Source of the DNA: Pseudoxanthomonas sp. Root65
GTDB lineage: Bacteria > Pseudomonadota > Gammaproteobacteria > Xanthomonadales > Xanthomonadaceae
Reading direction: 5' to 3'
DNA length: 64,000 nt
Assembly (NCBI RefSeq): GCF_001427635.1
Contig: NZ_LMHA01000002.1
Span: forward strand, 186,001 to 250,000
Part shown: positions 50,668 through 58,299 of the stretch, one piece after another
Layout: each line of letters opens with the position of its first letter
Numbering within the stretch: the first letter of the stretch is position 1
The notes under the pieces: model-generated
The model's input: the letters and a program-made list of their open reading frames with translations, nothing else
What the model was told of the DNA's origin: nothing
The model's database searches: none
Program-made: the position numbers and the translations under genes

Positions 50668-50919
50668 CCCTCTACTCACACAAGGCCTGACGCTTCACGC
50701 GATTTGGCTGGCTCAACACACAGTAAGCCTCACGCGTCAGACATTTCGGCTGGCTCAACACACAGTAAGCCTGACACGTCAGGCATTTCGGCTGGCTCAA
50801 CACACACCAAGCTTGGCGAGTCAGGCAAGGTGGCTGTTTCAACACATACTAAGCCTGAGCCGTCAGGCTTTTTGGCTGGGTCAACACATACAACGCCTGA
50901 CGCACCAGCCTATTCGCCC
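50668..50919 (+). repeat. six tandem 42-bp hairpin repeats
   Basis: Six contiguous 42-bp units (starting about 50668, 50710, 50752, 50794, 50836, 50878) with consensus GGCTCAACACACANTAAGCC then TGACNCGTCAGGCNTTTNGGCT. Most contain an inverted repeat, GCCTGAC..GTCAGGC; the fifth unit, AAGCCTGAGCCGTCAGGCTT followed by TTT, has the form of an intrinsic terminator. Since 42 is a multiple of three, an open frame (50650-50940, 96 residues) crosses the array and would encode 14-residue repeats such as STHTKPEPSGFLAG; whether it is translated is unknown. The rest of 50441-51050 shows no gene. Confidence 0.85.
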
Positions 50920-51050
50920 CGATCGAGATCGTTCGCATGAGAAATCCAACATTAGTGCGCGCAACGTCGCATTGATGCTTGTGCGCGCTACGCTGCACCT
51001 GCCGGTCGGACCCGGCCGGCATGACCAAGAACATAACTAAGGACAGACCC

Positions 51051-51530
51051 ATGACGCAGAACCGCATCAGCCTGACACTCGGTGCCGAGACCGTAGAGCG
51101 CATCCTTGCTTCCATCACCGCACTGGAAGCCGACCTCCAGAGCCTGATAGCCCTCACCAACGACGAGCGCCGCGACCTCTTCAAGATGGGCGCCAAATCG
51201 CAAGCCTTCTGCACCACGGCGCTTGCGGTCGCTGAGCAGCACCCAGGCATCATGCCGCGCGATTTCGACATCGCGGCGTTCCGTCAGGACCAGATGGCGC
51301 TCGACGCCCTGCGTCCGTGTTCCCTTCGTCTGGCACAGCTGCACCAGCGCGTCACCGATACCGAACTCGCTCTCGGCAGCGACCTGATGGCTGCTTCGCT
51401 GGAGGTTTACGCCGTCATCAAGGCTGCCGGCAAGGACAAGGGCGTGGATGACGCCCGCGACGCCCTGGCTGCGCGCTTCGTTCGTCGCCGTGCGGTATCG
51501 CCCGGCACACCCAACCCGCCCGAGATCTGA
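51051..51530 (+). CDS. hypothetical cytoplasmic helical protein
   Basis: 159 residues, no named family recognised. Start MTQNRISLTLGAETVERILA with AAGGA about 10 bp before. Mostly helical: ASITALEADLQSLIALTNDE, then RRDLFKMGAKSQAFCTTAL, a Leu-rich middle part, and DTELALGSDLMAASLEVYAV near the C-terminus, ending in an Arg/Pro tail. No signal peptide, membrane helix or catalytic motif. It follows the 42-bp array and is closed by its own terminator, so it is probably a single-gene unit at the edge of the restriction island. Confidence 0.75.
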   Translation: MTQNRISLTLGAETVERILASITALEADLQSLIALTNDERRDLFKMGAKSQAFCTTALAVAEQHPGIMPRDFDIAAFRQDQMALDALRPCSLRLAQLHQRVTDTELALGSDLMAASLEVYAVIKAAGKDKGVDDARDALAARFVRRRAVSPGTPNPPEI

Positions 51531-51554
51531 TCGCGCGCGCACGCAGGCACACCC

Positions 51555-51577
51555 AAGGCCCCGCATCGCGGGGCCTT
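51555..51577 (+). terminator. intrinsic terminator after the 159-residue gene
   Basis: AAGGCCCCGC pairs with GCGGGGCCTT around an ATC loop, followed by TCGTTTGT. It lies 24 bp after the stop and marks the right end of the island. Confidence 0.85.
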
Positions 51578-51695
51578 TCGTTTGTCCGCTTTCTGAACAG
51601 CAGCCTCCGCAGGCGCTGCATCCCTGCCAAGTTTCACGGGTCCCCCACGCCGGGTGACGATAAGGTGAGGTGACGCCATCGGAACCCCACGCGCC

Positions 51696-53087
51696 ATGGA
51701 CAACTCCTTGATGGCAGGCGGCCTGCACGCACCGGCGGAGCAGCGCCTCCGCCTGTACGAAACCCTGCTGCAGACCACGCCCGACCTGGTCTACATGTGG
51801 GACCTGCAACACCGCTTCACCTACGCCAACGCCGCGCTGCTGGCCATGTGGGGCAAGACCTGGGACGAGGCCATCGGCAAGACCTGCCTGGAACTCGGCT
51901 ACGAACCCTGGCATGCCGCCATGCACGACCGCGAGATCGACCAGGTCATCGCCACCCGCGCCCCCGTGCGCGGCGACGTGCCGTTCAACGGCACCAACGG
52001 CCGCCGCATCTACGACTACCTGCTGGTGCCGGTGATCGGCCCCGGCGGTGAGGTCGAAGCCGTCGCCGGCACCACCCGCGACGTCACCGAACGCAAACGG
52101 CACGAAGAAGCCCTGCGCAAGAGCGAAGAACGCCTGGCCGCGATGGTCGATGCCAGCTCCGACATGGTCTACCGCACCAACCACGACTGGAGCGAAGTGG
52201 ACGTGGTGGGCGGCAGCGAACTGCTGGGCCCGCACGGCTCGCTGACCCCCGACTGGCTGGACGTGCTGATCCACCCCGCCGACCGCACCCTGGTGGCCGA
52301 CGCCGTCGCCCACGCGCGCGCCACCCGCACCCCCTTCAGCGCCGAGCACCGCGTGCGCAACCACGAAGGCGGGTGGTCGTGGGTGTCCTCGCGCGCCGTG
52401 CCGATCCGCCCGATCGGCGGCGAGATCACCGAATGGTTCGGCGCCGCCACCGACATCACCGCGCGCCGCCAGCACGACGAACACCAGCGCCTGCTGCTCA
52501 ACGAACTCAACCACCGGGTCAAGAACACCCTGGCCATCGTGCAGTCCATCGCCCTGCAGACGCTGCGCAACACCGACAACGTGGCGCTGGCCTACGACCG
52601 CTTCGAATCGCGCCTGCACACGCTGACCCAGGCCCACGACATGCTGACCCGCAAGCACTGGGTGCGCGCGCCGATCGAAGAGATCGTGCGCACCGCCATC
52701 GCCCCGTGCGTGCAGCAGGACACCTCGCGCTTCGACCTGGTCGGCCCGCCGATCGACCTGGACCCGCAGCGCGGCCTGGCCCTGACCATGGCCCTGCACG
52801 AGCTGTGCACCAACGCCATGAAGTACGGCGCGCTGTCGGCCGAGGGCGGACGTGTCGACATCCACTGGACGCGCGAACGGCGCGAGGGCCGCGACTGCCT
52901 GGTGCTGGTGTGGGAAGAAGTCGGCGGACCGCCGGTGGTCGCACCGGCGCGGCGCGGGTTCGGCTCGCGCCTGATCGAACGTGGCCTGCGCCACGACCTG
53001 GGCGGCCAGACCTCGCTCGATTTCCTGCCCACCGGGGTGGTCTGCCAGATCACCGCACCGCTTGCCAAAGAAGGAGTTGCCGCATGA
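51696..53087 (+). CDS. PAS-PAS HWE-type sensor histidine kinase
   Basis: 463 residues, soluble. Two PAS domains: residues about 18-130 (TTPDLVYMWDLQHRFTYANA) and about 145-265 (VDASSDMVYRTNHDWSEVD), each followed by a PAC-like TTRDVTERK or ATDITARR. The HWE/HisKA_2-type phosphoacceptor region is LLNELNHRVKNTLAIVQSIA. The ATPase has LHELCTNAMKYGALS and GFGSRLIERGL. This class usually feeds a single-domain or stress-type regulator, which fits the receiver gene overlapping its 3' end by 4 bp. No membrane segment, so it senses a cytoplasmic signal. Confidence 0.92.
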   Translation: MDNSLMAGGLHAPAEQRLRLYETLLQTTPDLVYMWDLQHRFTYANAALLAMWGKTWDEAIGKTCLELGYEPWHAAMHDREIDQVIATRAPVRGDVPFNGTNGRRIYDYLLVPVIGPGGEVEAVAGTTRDVTERKRHEEALRKSEERLAAMVDASSDMVYRTNHDWSEVDVVGGSELLGPHGSLTPDWLDVLIHPADRTLVADAVAHARATRTPFSAEHRVRNHEGGWSWVSSRAVPIRPIGGEITEWFGAATDITARRQHDEHQRLLLNELNHRVKNTLAIVQSIALQTLRNTDNVALAYDRFESRLHTLTQAHDMLTRKHWVRAPIEEIVRTAIAPCVQQDTSRFDLVGPPIDLDPQRGLALTMALHELCTNAMKYGALSAEGGRVDIHWTRERREGRDCLVLVWEEVGGPPVVAPARRGFGSRLIERGLRHDLGGQTSLDFLPTGVVCQITAPLAKEGVAA

Positions 53088-53452
53088 CCACGGAAGCCGC
53101 CCCCACGCGTGTCTTCATCATCGAAGACGAGTTCATGCTGGTCATGCTGCTGGAAGAACTGCTGCCCACGCTCGGCTACGAAGTGGCCGGCACCGCCGCA
53201 TCGCTGGACCAGGCGCTGGGTCAGTTGCCGGCGCTGGACACCGACATGGCGGTGGTGGACGTGAACCTGGCCGGCACCGAGTCCTTCCCGGTCGCCGATG
53301 CCCTGCGCGAGCGCGGCATCCCGTTCCTGTTCACCACTGGCTACGGACAGGAAGGATTGCCGGAGCGCTTCGCCGACACCCCGGTGCTGGCCAAGCCGTT
53401 CCGCCGGCACGATATCGAAGCGGCGCTGGCGCGGTTGCAGGCCACGCGCTGA
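53084..53452 (+). CDS. single-domain response regulator
   Basis: 122 residues, a receiver domain without output domain. VFIIEDEFMLVMLLEELL has the acidic pair, the phosphorylated Asp is in MAVVDVNLAGTESFP, the switch Thr in FLFTTGYGQEGLP, and the Lys in PVLAKPFRRHDIE. The start overlaps the HWE kinase stop (ATGA), so it is the probable partner. With no output domain it must act by protein contact or pass phosphate on. Confidence 0.93.
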   Translation: MTTEAAPTRVFIIEDEFMLVMLLEELLPTLGYEVAGTAASLDQALGQLPALDTDMAVVDVNLAGTESFPVADALRERGIPFLFTTGYGQEGLPERFADTPVLAKPFRRHDIEAALARLQATR

Positions 53453-53507
53453 GCGCGGCCGCCGTCGCGGCGCGGACATAGATAACGCGAGAGGGGAAGC
53501 GGAGCGG

Positions 53508-53789
53508 CTACGCGGGCGACTGCGTGGACTCGCCGTGCACGTAACTCACGCCCAGGTGACGCGACAGCGCATGCAGGCGACGCAACACCGCAGAGCGCAG
53601 GTGCATCGGTGCGCCATCGTAGACCTGCGTCCACAGGCTGCGCAGAAACCGGTGCGGGTCGCCGATATCGGCGCCGGAGCGGACCAGGATTTCCGCGTCG
53701 GACAGACGCGCATCGATACGTTCTTGGCAAAGCATGAGACCGATGCTGCGTCGGTCGTCGTGAAAATACCGTGCGCGCGGCGTCAACAT
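53508..53789 (-). CDS. possible hypothetical protein
   Basis: 93 residues, MLTPRARYFHDDRRSIGLML onward, Arg/Leu-rich, with LRSAVLRRLHALSRHLGVSY near the C-terminus. No family, signal or Shine-Dalgarno is recognised. It fills most of the 458-bp gap between the response regulator and the small-protein run and does not lie antisense to another gene, the main argument for it. Confidence 0.4.
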   Translation of the reverse strand: MLTPRARYFHDDRRSIGLMLCQERIDARLSDAEILVRSGADIGDPHRFLRSLWTQVYDGAPMHLRSAVLRRLHALSRHLGVSYVHGESTQSPA

Positions 53790-53910
53790 GTTCAGCGCGC
53801 AGTCGTGTTGGCGCCCTAGCGTGACTGCCTGCTGAAAATCCAGGCCCCTTCCTCACGGATCGCCAACGTCGCCATGGCCACGCTGGACCCTCGCAAGCGA
53901 GGAATCCGCC

Positions 53911-54096
53911 ATGGATCGCAAGAGCCAGGACGCCACACCCGTGGTGCCCAATCATTTTGAACAGCAGCGTCGTCCCGACGGTGCCGCCGTGCCCGGCGAA
54001 TCGCCCGGCAAGCGCACCAATGACGAACGCAACGATCCCGAGCGCGAACCCGGCACGACCGACGGACAGCCTCGCCACCATCCTCCGCAGATCTGA
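53911..54096 (+). CDS. small hydrophilic protein
   Basis: 61 residues, starting MDRKSQDATPVVPNHFEQQR. Very polar, Pro/Asp/Arg/Gln-rich, with GKRTNDERNDPEREPGTTDG, no hydrophobic core and hence probably disordered. GAGGAA at 53898-53903 precedes the ATG well. First of a run of small genes up to 54608. This type of composition is often seen in stress-protective proteins, which is inference only. Confidence 0.6.
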   Translation: MDRKSQDATPVVPNHFEQQRRPDGAAVPGESPGKRTNDERNDPEREPGTTDGQPRHHPPQI

Positions 54097-54111
54097 AGAC
54101 AAGGAGCACGC

Positions 54112-54300
54112 ATGACACCCCTCGACAAACCGCTGCGACGCGAACTGACCATCGGCGAGCAGGCCTACACGCTCACGATCGATCCCACCGGCCTGAAGCT
54201 GGTGCAAAAAGGGCGCCGCAACGGCGTGGAAATGCGCTGGGCCGACCTGGTCACCGGCGATGCCACACCGGTCGCCACGCCGCAGGCGCCTTCCCTGTAG
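54112..54300 (+). CDS. small conserved-looking protein
   Basis: 62 residues: MTPLDKPLRRELTIGEQAYT then LTIDPTGLKLVQKGRRNGVE and MRWADLVTGD. The pattern of alternating strands ending in WADLV suggests a small beta-rich protein. AAGGAG about 7 bp before the ATG is a strong ribosome-binding site. It follows the previous small gene by 15 bp. Family unknown. Confidence 0.7.
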   Translation: MTPLDKPLRRELTIGEQAYTLTIDPTGLKLVQKGRRNGVEMRWADLVTGDATPVATPQAPSL

Positions 54301-54332
54301 TCGCGCCGCTGCCGGCGCGCAGGAGCTCCGAC

Positions 54333-54608
54333 ATGAACCCGATCACCGCACACGGCACGCCCCAGCCCAGTACACCGGGCACGCCGACACCGCCCGGCCG
54401 GCCCACGCCGCCGGGTACGCCGTCCGAACCGGGCACGCCCAGCACGCCGGGCACGCCGAGCGATCCGTACCACCCGGAGGAGCAGGACCCGCCGCCGATG
54501 CCGCGCGATCCCGGTGATCCGGACGATCTGCCGATCGGCCCGGATCAGCCCGCCGACACGCAGATCCACATCGATGACCCGCGCGATCCGCGCAGCATCG
54601 CCGACTGA
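54333..54608 (+). CDS. Pro/Gly-rich low-complexity protein
   Basis: 91 residues. The middle is a run of PGTP-type units (TPGTPTPPGRPTPPGTP, PGTPSTPGTPSDP), then an acidic part PPMPRDPGDPDDLP and DTQIHIDDPRDPRSIAD. No signal peptide. AGGAG lies before the ATG. Probably disordered and cytoplasmic; it precedes the RsbR-like kinase by 34 bp and may be co-transcribed. Confidence 0.65.
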   Translation: MNPITAHGTPQPSTPGTPTPPGRPTPPGTPSEPGTPSTPGTPSDPYHPEEQDPPPMPRDPGDPDDLPIGPDQPADTQIHIDDPRDPRSIAD

Positions 54609-54642
54609 CGCGCACCTGCGTGTCGCGAAGGGAGGGAACCGG

Positions 54643-55842
54643 ATGAGCACCGTCACTGCCACGACCGTCAACGCCACGACCTGGAAGCAACGCCACGGAG
54701 TGCCTATGCGACTTGCCGACTTCATACAGGCCAACGCGCCGCGCATCCTCGACGACGCGGTGGAGTTCGCCGTTACCCAGGCGCCCGCCGGCGCCAACTT
54801 GAACGTAAAACGCCTGCGCAACGACATTCCCAAGATCCTGGGAGAGATCGTGTTGGACCTGCGCACCGACCAGAGCCCGGACCAGCAGATGGCCAAGGCC
54901 CACGGCCGCGCGCCGGCGACCGAGGGGCCGGAATCGGCGGCCAGCCGCCACGGCCGCAGCCGCGCCGACGACGGCTTCGGCGTCAACCAGATGATCGCCG
55001 AGTACCGCGCCCTGCGCGCCTCGGTGCTGCGCCTGTGGGCGCTGGACGAGGCCCTGGCCGCGCACGCCATCGACGACATGATCCGCTTCAACGAAGCGAT
55101 CGACCAGGCGGTGGCCGAATCGCTGGTGGAGTTCTCGCGCACGGTGGAATCGTGGCGCAACGTCTTCCTCGGCGCACTGGGCCACGACCTGCGCGGCCCG
55201 CTGACGGCGGTGGTGGGCACGGCCGACCTGCTGGTGGACAGCACCCGCGACACCCCGCACGCGCGGCAGGCCGAGCGCATCCTCAACGGCGGCCTGCAAC
55301 TCAGCCGCCTGGTGGACGGCCTGCTCGACTACAGCCAGAGCACGCTGGGCGGTGGCATGAAGCTGCAACGCGCAGCCTGCGACCTGCGCCAGGCCCTGAC
55401 CGACGAAACCGAACTGCTGCGCGCCACCCTGCGCGAGGCATCCATCTCGCTGCAGGTGGACGGGCAGACGCACGGCAACTTCGATGCCGCGCGCATCCGC
55501 GAGGCGGTGCACAACCTGGTCACCAATGCCGCGAAGTACGGCGACCAGGCCGCCGAGATCCGCGTGTCGCTGGCCGGCCACGCCGACCGCGTGGTGATCG
55601 CGGTGACCAACGCGGGCGAGCCCCTGTCCGGCGACGCGCTCAACGCCTTGTTCGATCCGCTGCGACGCGGCTCGCGCATCGCCCACAAGGGAGAACACTC
55701 GAGCCTCGGCCTGGGACTGTTCATCGTGCGCGAGATCGCCACCGCGCATGGTGGCGACGTGACCGCCCATGTCGACGCCGGCACGACGACGTTCGTCATC
55801 ACCCTGCCGCGGGATGACGCACCGGCCATCTTTCCAGCGTAA
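54643..55842 (+). CDS. soluble histidine kinase with RsbR-like N-terminal domain
   Basis: 399 residues. A helical N-terminal domain (MRLADFIQANAPRILDDAVE onward) resembles the sensory domain of RsbR-type stress proteins. The kinase core has the phosphoacceptor FLGALGHDLRGPLTAVVGTA, the N-box AVHNLVTNAAKYGDQ and GLGLFIVREIATAHGG. No membrane helix. GGGAGGG precedes ATG 54643; ATG 54706, directly at MRLADF, is a second possible start. It has no receiver or partner regulator next to it. Confidence 0.88.
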   Translation: MSTVTATTVNATTWKQRHGVPMRLADFIQANAPRILDDAVEFAVTQAPAGANLNVKRLRNDIPKILGEIVLDLRTDQSPDQQMAKAHGRAPATEGPESAASRHGRSRADDGFGVNQMIAEYRALRASVLRLWALDEALAAHAIDDMIRFNEAIDQAVAESLVEFSRTVESWRNVFLGALGHDLRGPLTAVVGTADLLVDSTRDTPHARQAERILNGGLQLSRLVDGLLDYSQSTLGGGMKLQRAACDLRQALTDETELLRATLREASISLQVDGQTHGNFDAARIREAVHNLVTNAAKYGDQAAEIRVSLAGHADRVVIAVTNAGEPLSGDALNALFDPLRRGSRIAHKGEHSSLGLGLFIVREIATAHGGDVTAHVDAGTTTFVITLPRDDAPAIFPA

Positions 55843-55884
55843 GCGGTGGGTCATGCGCAGTGATCGCGAGCGGACGCGCCGCGT

Positions 55885-56240
55885 CGTGGTTCCTTTTCCC
55901 TGCAGGCGGGGAGAAGGAACACCGTCGTCATCGCGCTTGGAACTGCGGTTCCTTCTCCCTGTGAACAACGGTGAGAGGGGGCCGAAGCCAGCCCCGTACT
56001 TGATAAGGGGACGGATGAGGGGCGCTTTTAGCTTCAGTCCGCATGAGGACGAGGCATCCTCATCCCATCATCGGCACGACACCGCGCAAGACGGATACAT
56101 GCGTCGTCACGGTCACCACCGCGCTCGCCCCTCATCCGCCCGCTGGGCACCTTCTCCCCGCAGGCGGGGAGAAGGAACACCGTCGTCATCGCGCTTGGAA
56201 CCGCTGTTGCTTTCTCCCCGCAAGCAGCGAGAAGGGAAGC
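55885..56240. repeat. cluster of dispersed palindromic repeats
   Basis: At least four units: CTTTTCCCTGCAGGCGGGGA (about 55890); a decayed CTTCTCCCTGTGAACAACGG with AGCCCCGTACTTGATAAGGGG and GGATGAGGGGC (about 55950-56022); CGCCCCTCATCCGCCCGCTG with CTTCTCCCCGCAGGCGGGGA (about 56128-56180); and CTTTCTCCCCGCAAGCAGCG (about 56208-56235). The 20-bp phrase GGAACACCGTCGTCATCGCG repeats at 55916 and 56174, followed in both by CTTGGAAC, so part of the cluster is itself a tandem duplication. No gene is seen in 55843-56417 apart from the remnant at 56083. Confidence 0.8.
56083..56140 (+). pseudogene. possible 3' remnant of a DUF559 gene
   Basis: Plus-strand reading gives CVVTVTTALAPHPP, close to the C-terminus of the DUF559 protein at 32683-33039 (NVVLTAITAALAPHPP). 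The DNA shares ACCGCGCTCGCCCCTCATCC. A hairpin of the same repeat family follows, as it does there. Upstream similarity fades quickly. Confidence 0.5.
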
Positions 56241-56417
56241 GGAAGCGTTCGCGCACCACCGCACGCACGCAAGATGTTGTCATCGCGTGTGCACCAGCCT
56301 GAAGCCGGTGCACATGATGGTCACGCCGTATCGGGAAGATCGATGTCACGCCGTTCGCAGCATTCTCTGCATCGGTCACCACGATCACTTTCTTTTTTCC
56401 AGACCAAGGACACCACC

Positions 56418-57170
56418 ATGACACGCGATACCAATCAGCGGGACGCAAACAGGGACCCCATCACCGGTGCACCGGGCTCGCACCCGGTCGGCGTCGGTGT
56501 CGGCGGCGTAGCCGGCGGCATGGCCGCCGGTGCGGTGGCGGGCACGGTGTTCGGTCCGATCGGCACGTTGATCGGTGCGGCCGCCGGTACGGTCATCGGC
56601 GCAGCGGCGGGCAAGGGCGTTGCCGAGCGCATCGATCCCACCGGCGAGGTGGACTACTGGCGCGAGACGTATCGGACGCGTCCGTACTACGCCGACGAAT
56701 ACGACTTCCAGCGCGACTACGCGGGGGTCTATCACGCCGGTGCGGTGGCGCGCGGCGAATATCCCGAGCAGTCGTGGGAAGAGACCGAGCGTCGCCTGCA
56801 GGCGGGATGGGAAGAGCGTCGCGGCGAATCGCGGCTGGATTGGGACAGCGCCCGCCCGGCGTTGCGGGATGCGTGGGAACGCGCCGACCGCACCTATGGT
56901 GCTTATGCGCAGACGGATGAGCAGTTCTCCCAGCGCTTCGACGCCGCGCCGTATCGCCAGGGCGACGATGCCTTCGACGATTACCGCCCGGCCTACCGCT
57001 ACGGCACGTACGCGCGCGCGCAGTATGCCGACCGCGAGTGGGACGACAGCCTGGCCTCGGACCTGGAGCGTGGCTGGGACCGCGCACGTGGGGGTTCGCG
57101 CCTGACGTGGGAGCGCGCCAAGCATGCGGTGGCCGACGCGTTCACCCTCGACCGCCAGAAGCCGCACTGA
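56418..57170 (+). CDS. glycine-zipper stress-type protein
   Basis: 250 residues. After a polar start (MTRDTNQRDANRDPITGAPG) comes a Gly/Ala-rich zipper (GVGVGGVAGGMAAGAVAGTV and GTLIGAAAGTVIGAAAGKG), which can insert in or bind membranes. The long C-terminal part has repeated motifs: YWRETYRTRPYYADEYDFQR, then SWEETERRLQAGWEERRG and the similar GSRLTWERAKHAVADAF. AAGGA lies before the ATG. No signal peptide. Function unknown; such proteins are often induced by osmotic or desiccation stress. Confidence 0.75.
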   Translation: MTRDTNQRDANRDPITGAPGSHPVGVGVGGVAGGMAAGAVAGTVFGPIGTLIGAAAGTVIGAAAGKGVAERIDPTGEVDYWRETYRTRPYYADEYDFQRDYAGVYHAGAVARGEYPEQSWEETERRLQAGWEERRGESRLDWDSARPALRDAWERADRTYGAYAQTDEQFSQRFDAAPYRQGDDAFDDYRPAYRYGTYARAQYADREWDDSLASDLERGWDRARGGSRLTWERAKHAVADAFTLDRQKPH

Positions 57171-57254
57171 GGCATCGCCGTGCGCCTCGTCCGGCAAGGG
57201 CGGGGTGCGCTGGCCGGCTTTCTTCCTTCCTCTTCGATATGCAAGGAAAACGAC

Positions 57255-57656
57255 ATGACTTCATTGCCCACCGATGCGCTGGTGGTGATTGCCGACGGCG
57301 AGGGTGCGCGCCTGTTCCGCAACCGCGGCAAGGGCGGTGCGGTATCGCTGCACCAGGTGGATCTGCTCGAACTGATGAACATGAACGATGACGGCCCCGC
57401 CGGCAGCATGCCCGGCGAATCGTCGGGTCGGCAGATCGACGAAGCGACGTTCGCCAAGCAACTGGCGAAAGGCTTGAACGACAGCGCGCTGAAGCAGCAG
57501 TACACGCATGTGGTGCTGGTCGCCGATCCGGTCACGCTGGGTCGCATGCGTCCGTTGCTGCACAAGGAAACCACGCAGCGCATCGTCGCCGAGATCGGCA
57601 AGGACCTGACCAACAGCCGGCTGGAAGCGATCGAGCAGGTACTCGCCGCGGCATGA
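57255..57656 (+). CDS. host attachment (baeRF-like) protein
   Basis: 133 residues. ALVVIADGEGARLFRNRGK opens a domain of the host-attachment/archaeal release-factor-like family, which also has SGRQIDEATFAKQLAKGLND and THVVLVADPVTLGRMRPLL, then TNSRLEAIEQVL. The family is named for an Agrobacterium attachment gene; in most bacteria its role is not known and a ribosome-linked function has been proposed. AAGGAAAA precedes ATG 57255. Overlaps the thioredoxin gene by 4 bp. Confidence 0.82.
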   Translation: MTSLPTDALVVIADGEGARLFRNRGKGGAVSLHQVDLLELMNMNDDGPAGSMPGESSGRQIDEATFAKQLAKGLNDSALKQQYTHVVLVADPVTLGRMRPLLHKETTQRIVAEIGKDLTNSRLEAIEQVLAAA

Positions 57657-58000
57657 GCTACCGCGCCGACTACCTGCCCGTCGAGCCTGCACGTACGGCG
57701 GTGGATGCCCTGGCCGGGCCGGTGGTGCTGGAATTCGGCGCGCCGTGGTGCGGTCATTGCCGGGCCGCGCAGCCGGCGATCCGTGCGTGGCTGGACGATG
57801 CGTCGGACGTCACTCACCTCAAGGTGGAAGACGGCAAGGGACGGCCACTGGGTCGCACGTTCGACGTGAGGCTGTGGCCGACGCTGGTGGTGCTGGCGGA
57901 CGGGCAGGAGCGTGCGCGGGTGGTGCGGCCGACGGCCGCGTCAGACCTTGACGAACTGCGGCAGGCGTTGGACGCCACCGCGTCGCACGGCACGCGCTGA
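57653..58000 (+). CDS. thioredoxin-family protein
   Basis: 115 residues. Active site WCGHC in EFGAPWCGHCRAAQPAI, the cis-Pro in VRLWPTLVVLADGQE. The CGHC pair is more like protein disulfide isomerases than the CGPC of thioredoxin 1. No signal peptide, so cytoplasmic. Translationally coupled to the host-attachment gene (ATGA), which suggests the two act together. Confidence 0.9.
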   Translation: MSYRADYLPVEPARTAVDALAGPVVLEFGAPWCGHCRAAQPAIRAWLDDASDVTHLKVEDGKGRPLGRTFDVRLWPTLVVLADGQERARVVRPTAASDLDELRQALDATASHGTR

Positions 58001-58025
58001 TGCATTTCCCCCCGTGCGCGCGCGC

Positions 58026-58217
58026 TCAGCGCGGAACGGTGTCGCGTGCATCGGGATAATCCTTTTCCGGATCGCGCGGCGCTTTGTCTTCATGCGGCGT
58101 GTCGGGCTGATCGTGTTCCTTCCACGTTGCCTTGTCATTGCGATGCCGGTCGGGCGTGTTGGCCTTTTCGCCATCGCTGTGCGGGTTGGACGGAGTGGCG
58201 GGATTCATCGGCATCAC
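58026..58217 (-). CDS. small hydrophilic protein
   Basis: 63 residues (MMPMNPATPSNPHSDGEKAN onward; ATG 58208 is an alternative). Extremely polar: DRHRNDKATWKEHDQPDTPH, EDKAPRDPEKDYPDARDTVP. No family is recognised. Style and composition match the small proteins at 53911 and 54333, suggesting one group of disordered stress proteins. It lies 25 bp from the thioredoxin end, convergent. Confidence 0.5.
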   Translation of the reverse strand: MMPMNPATPSNPHSDGEKANTPDRHRNDKATWKEHDQPDTPHEDKAPRDPEKDYPDARDTVPR

Positions 58218-58299
58218 CCTGGCGTGGGAGGCATCGATTGCACGCCCTATGCGGTGACGGAGAGGTGATGCCAGCCGGCGCAGGGTGCCGCAGCGTGTG

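Noticed and set aside
50668..50919. CRISPR array
   Set aside because: Units are contiguous 42-bp repeats without unique spacers, and no cas gene is nearby.
52592..53479. Minus-strand frames opposite the HWE kinase and receiver
   Set aside because: Shadows of two coding genes with complete motifs on the plus strand.
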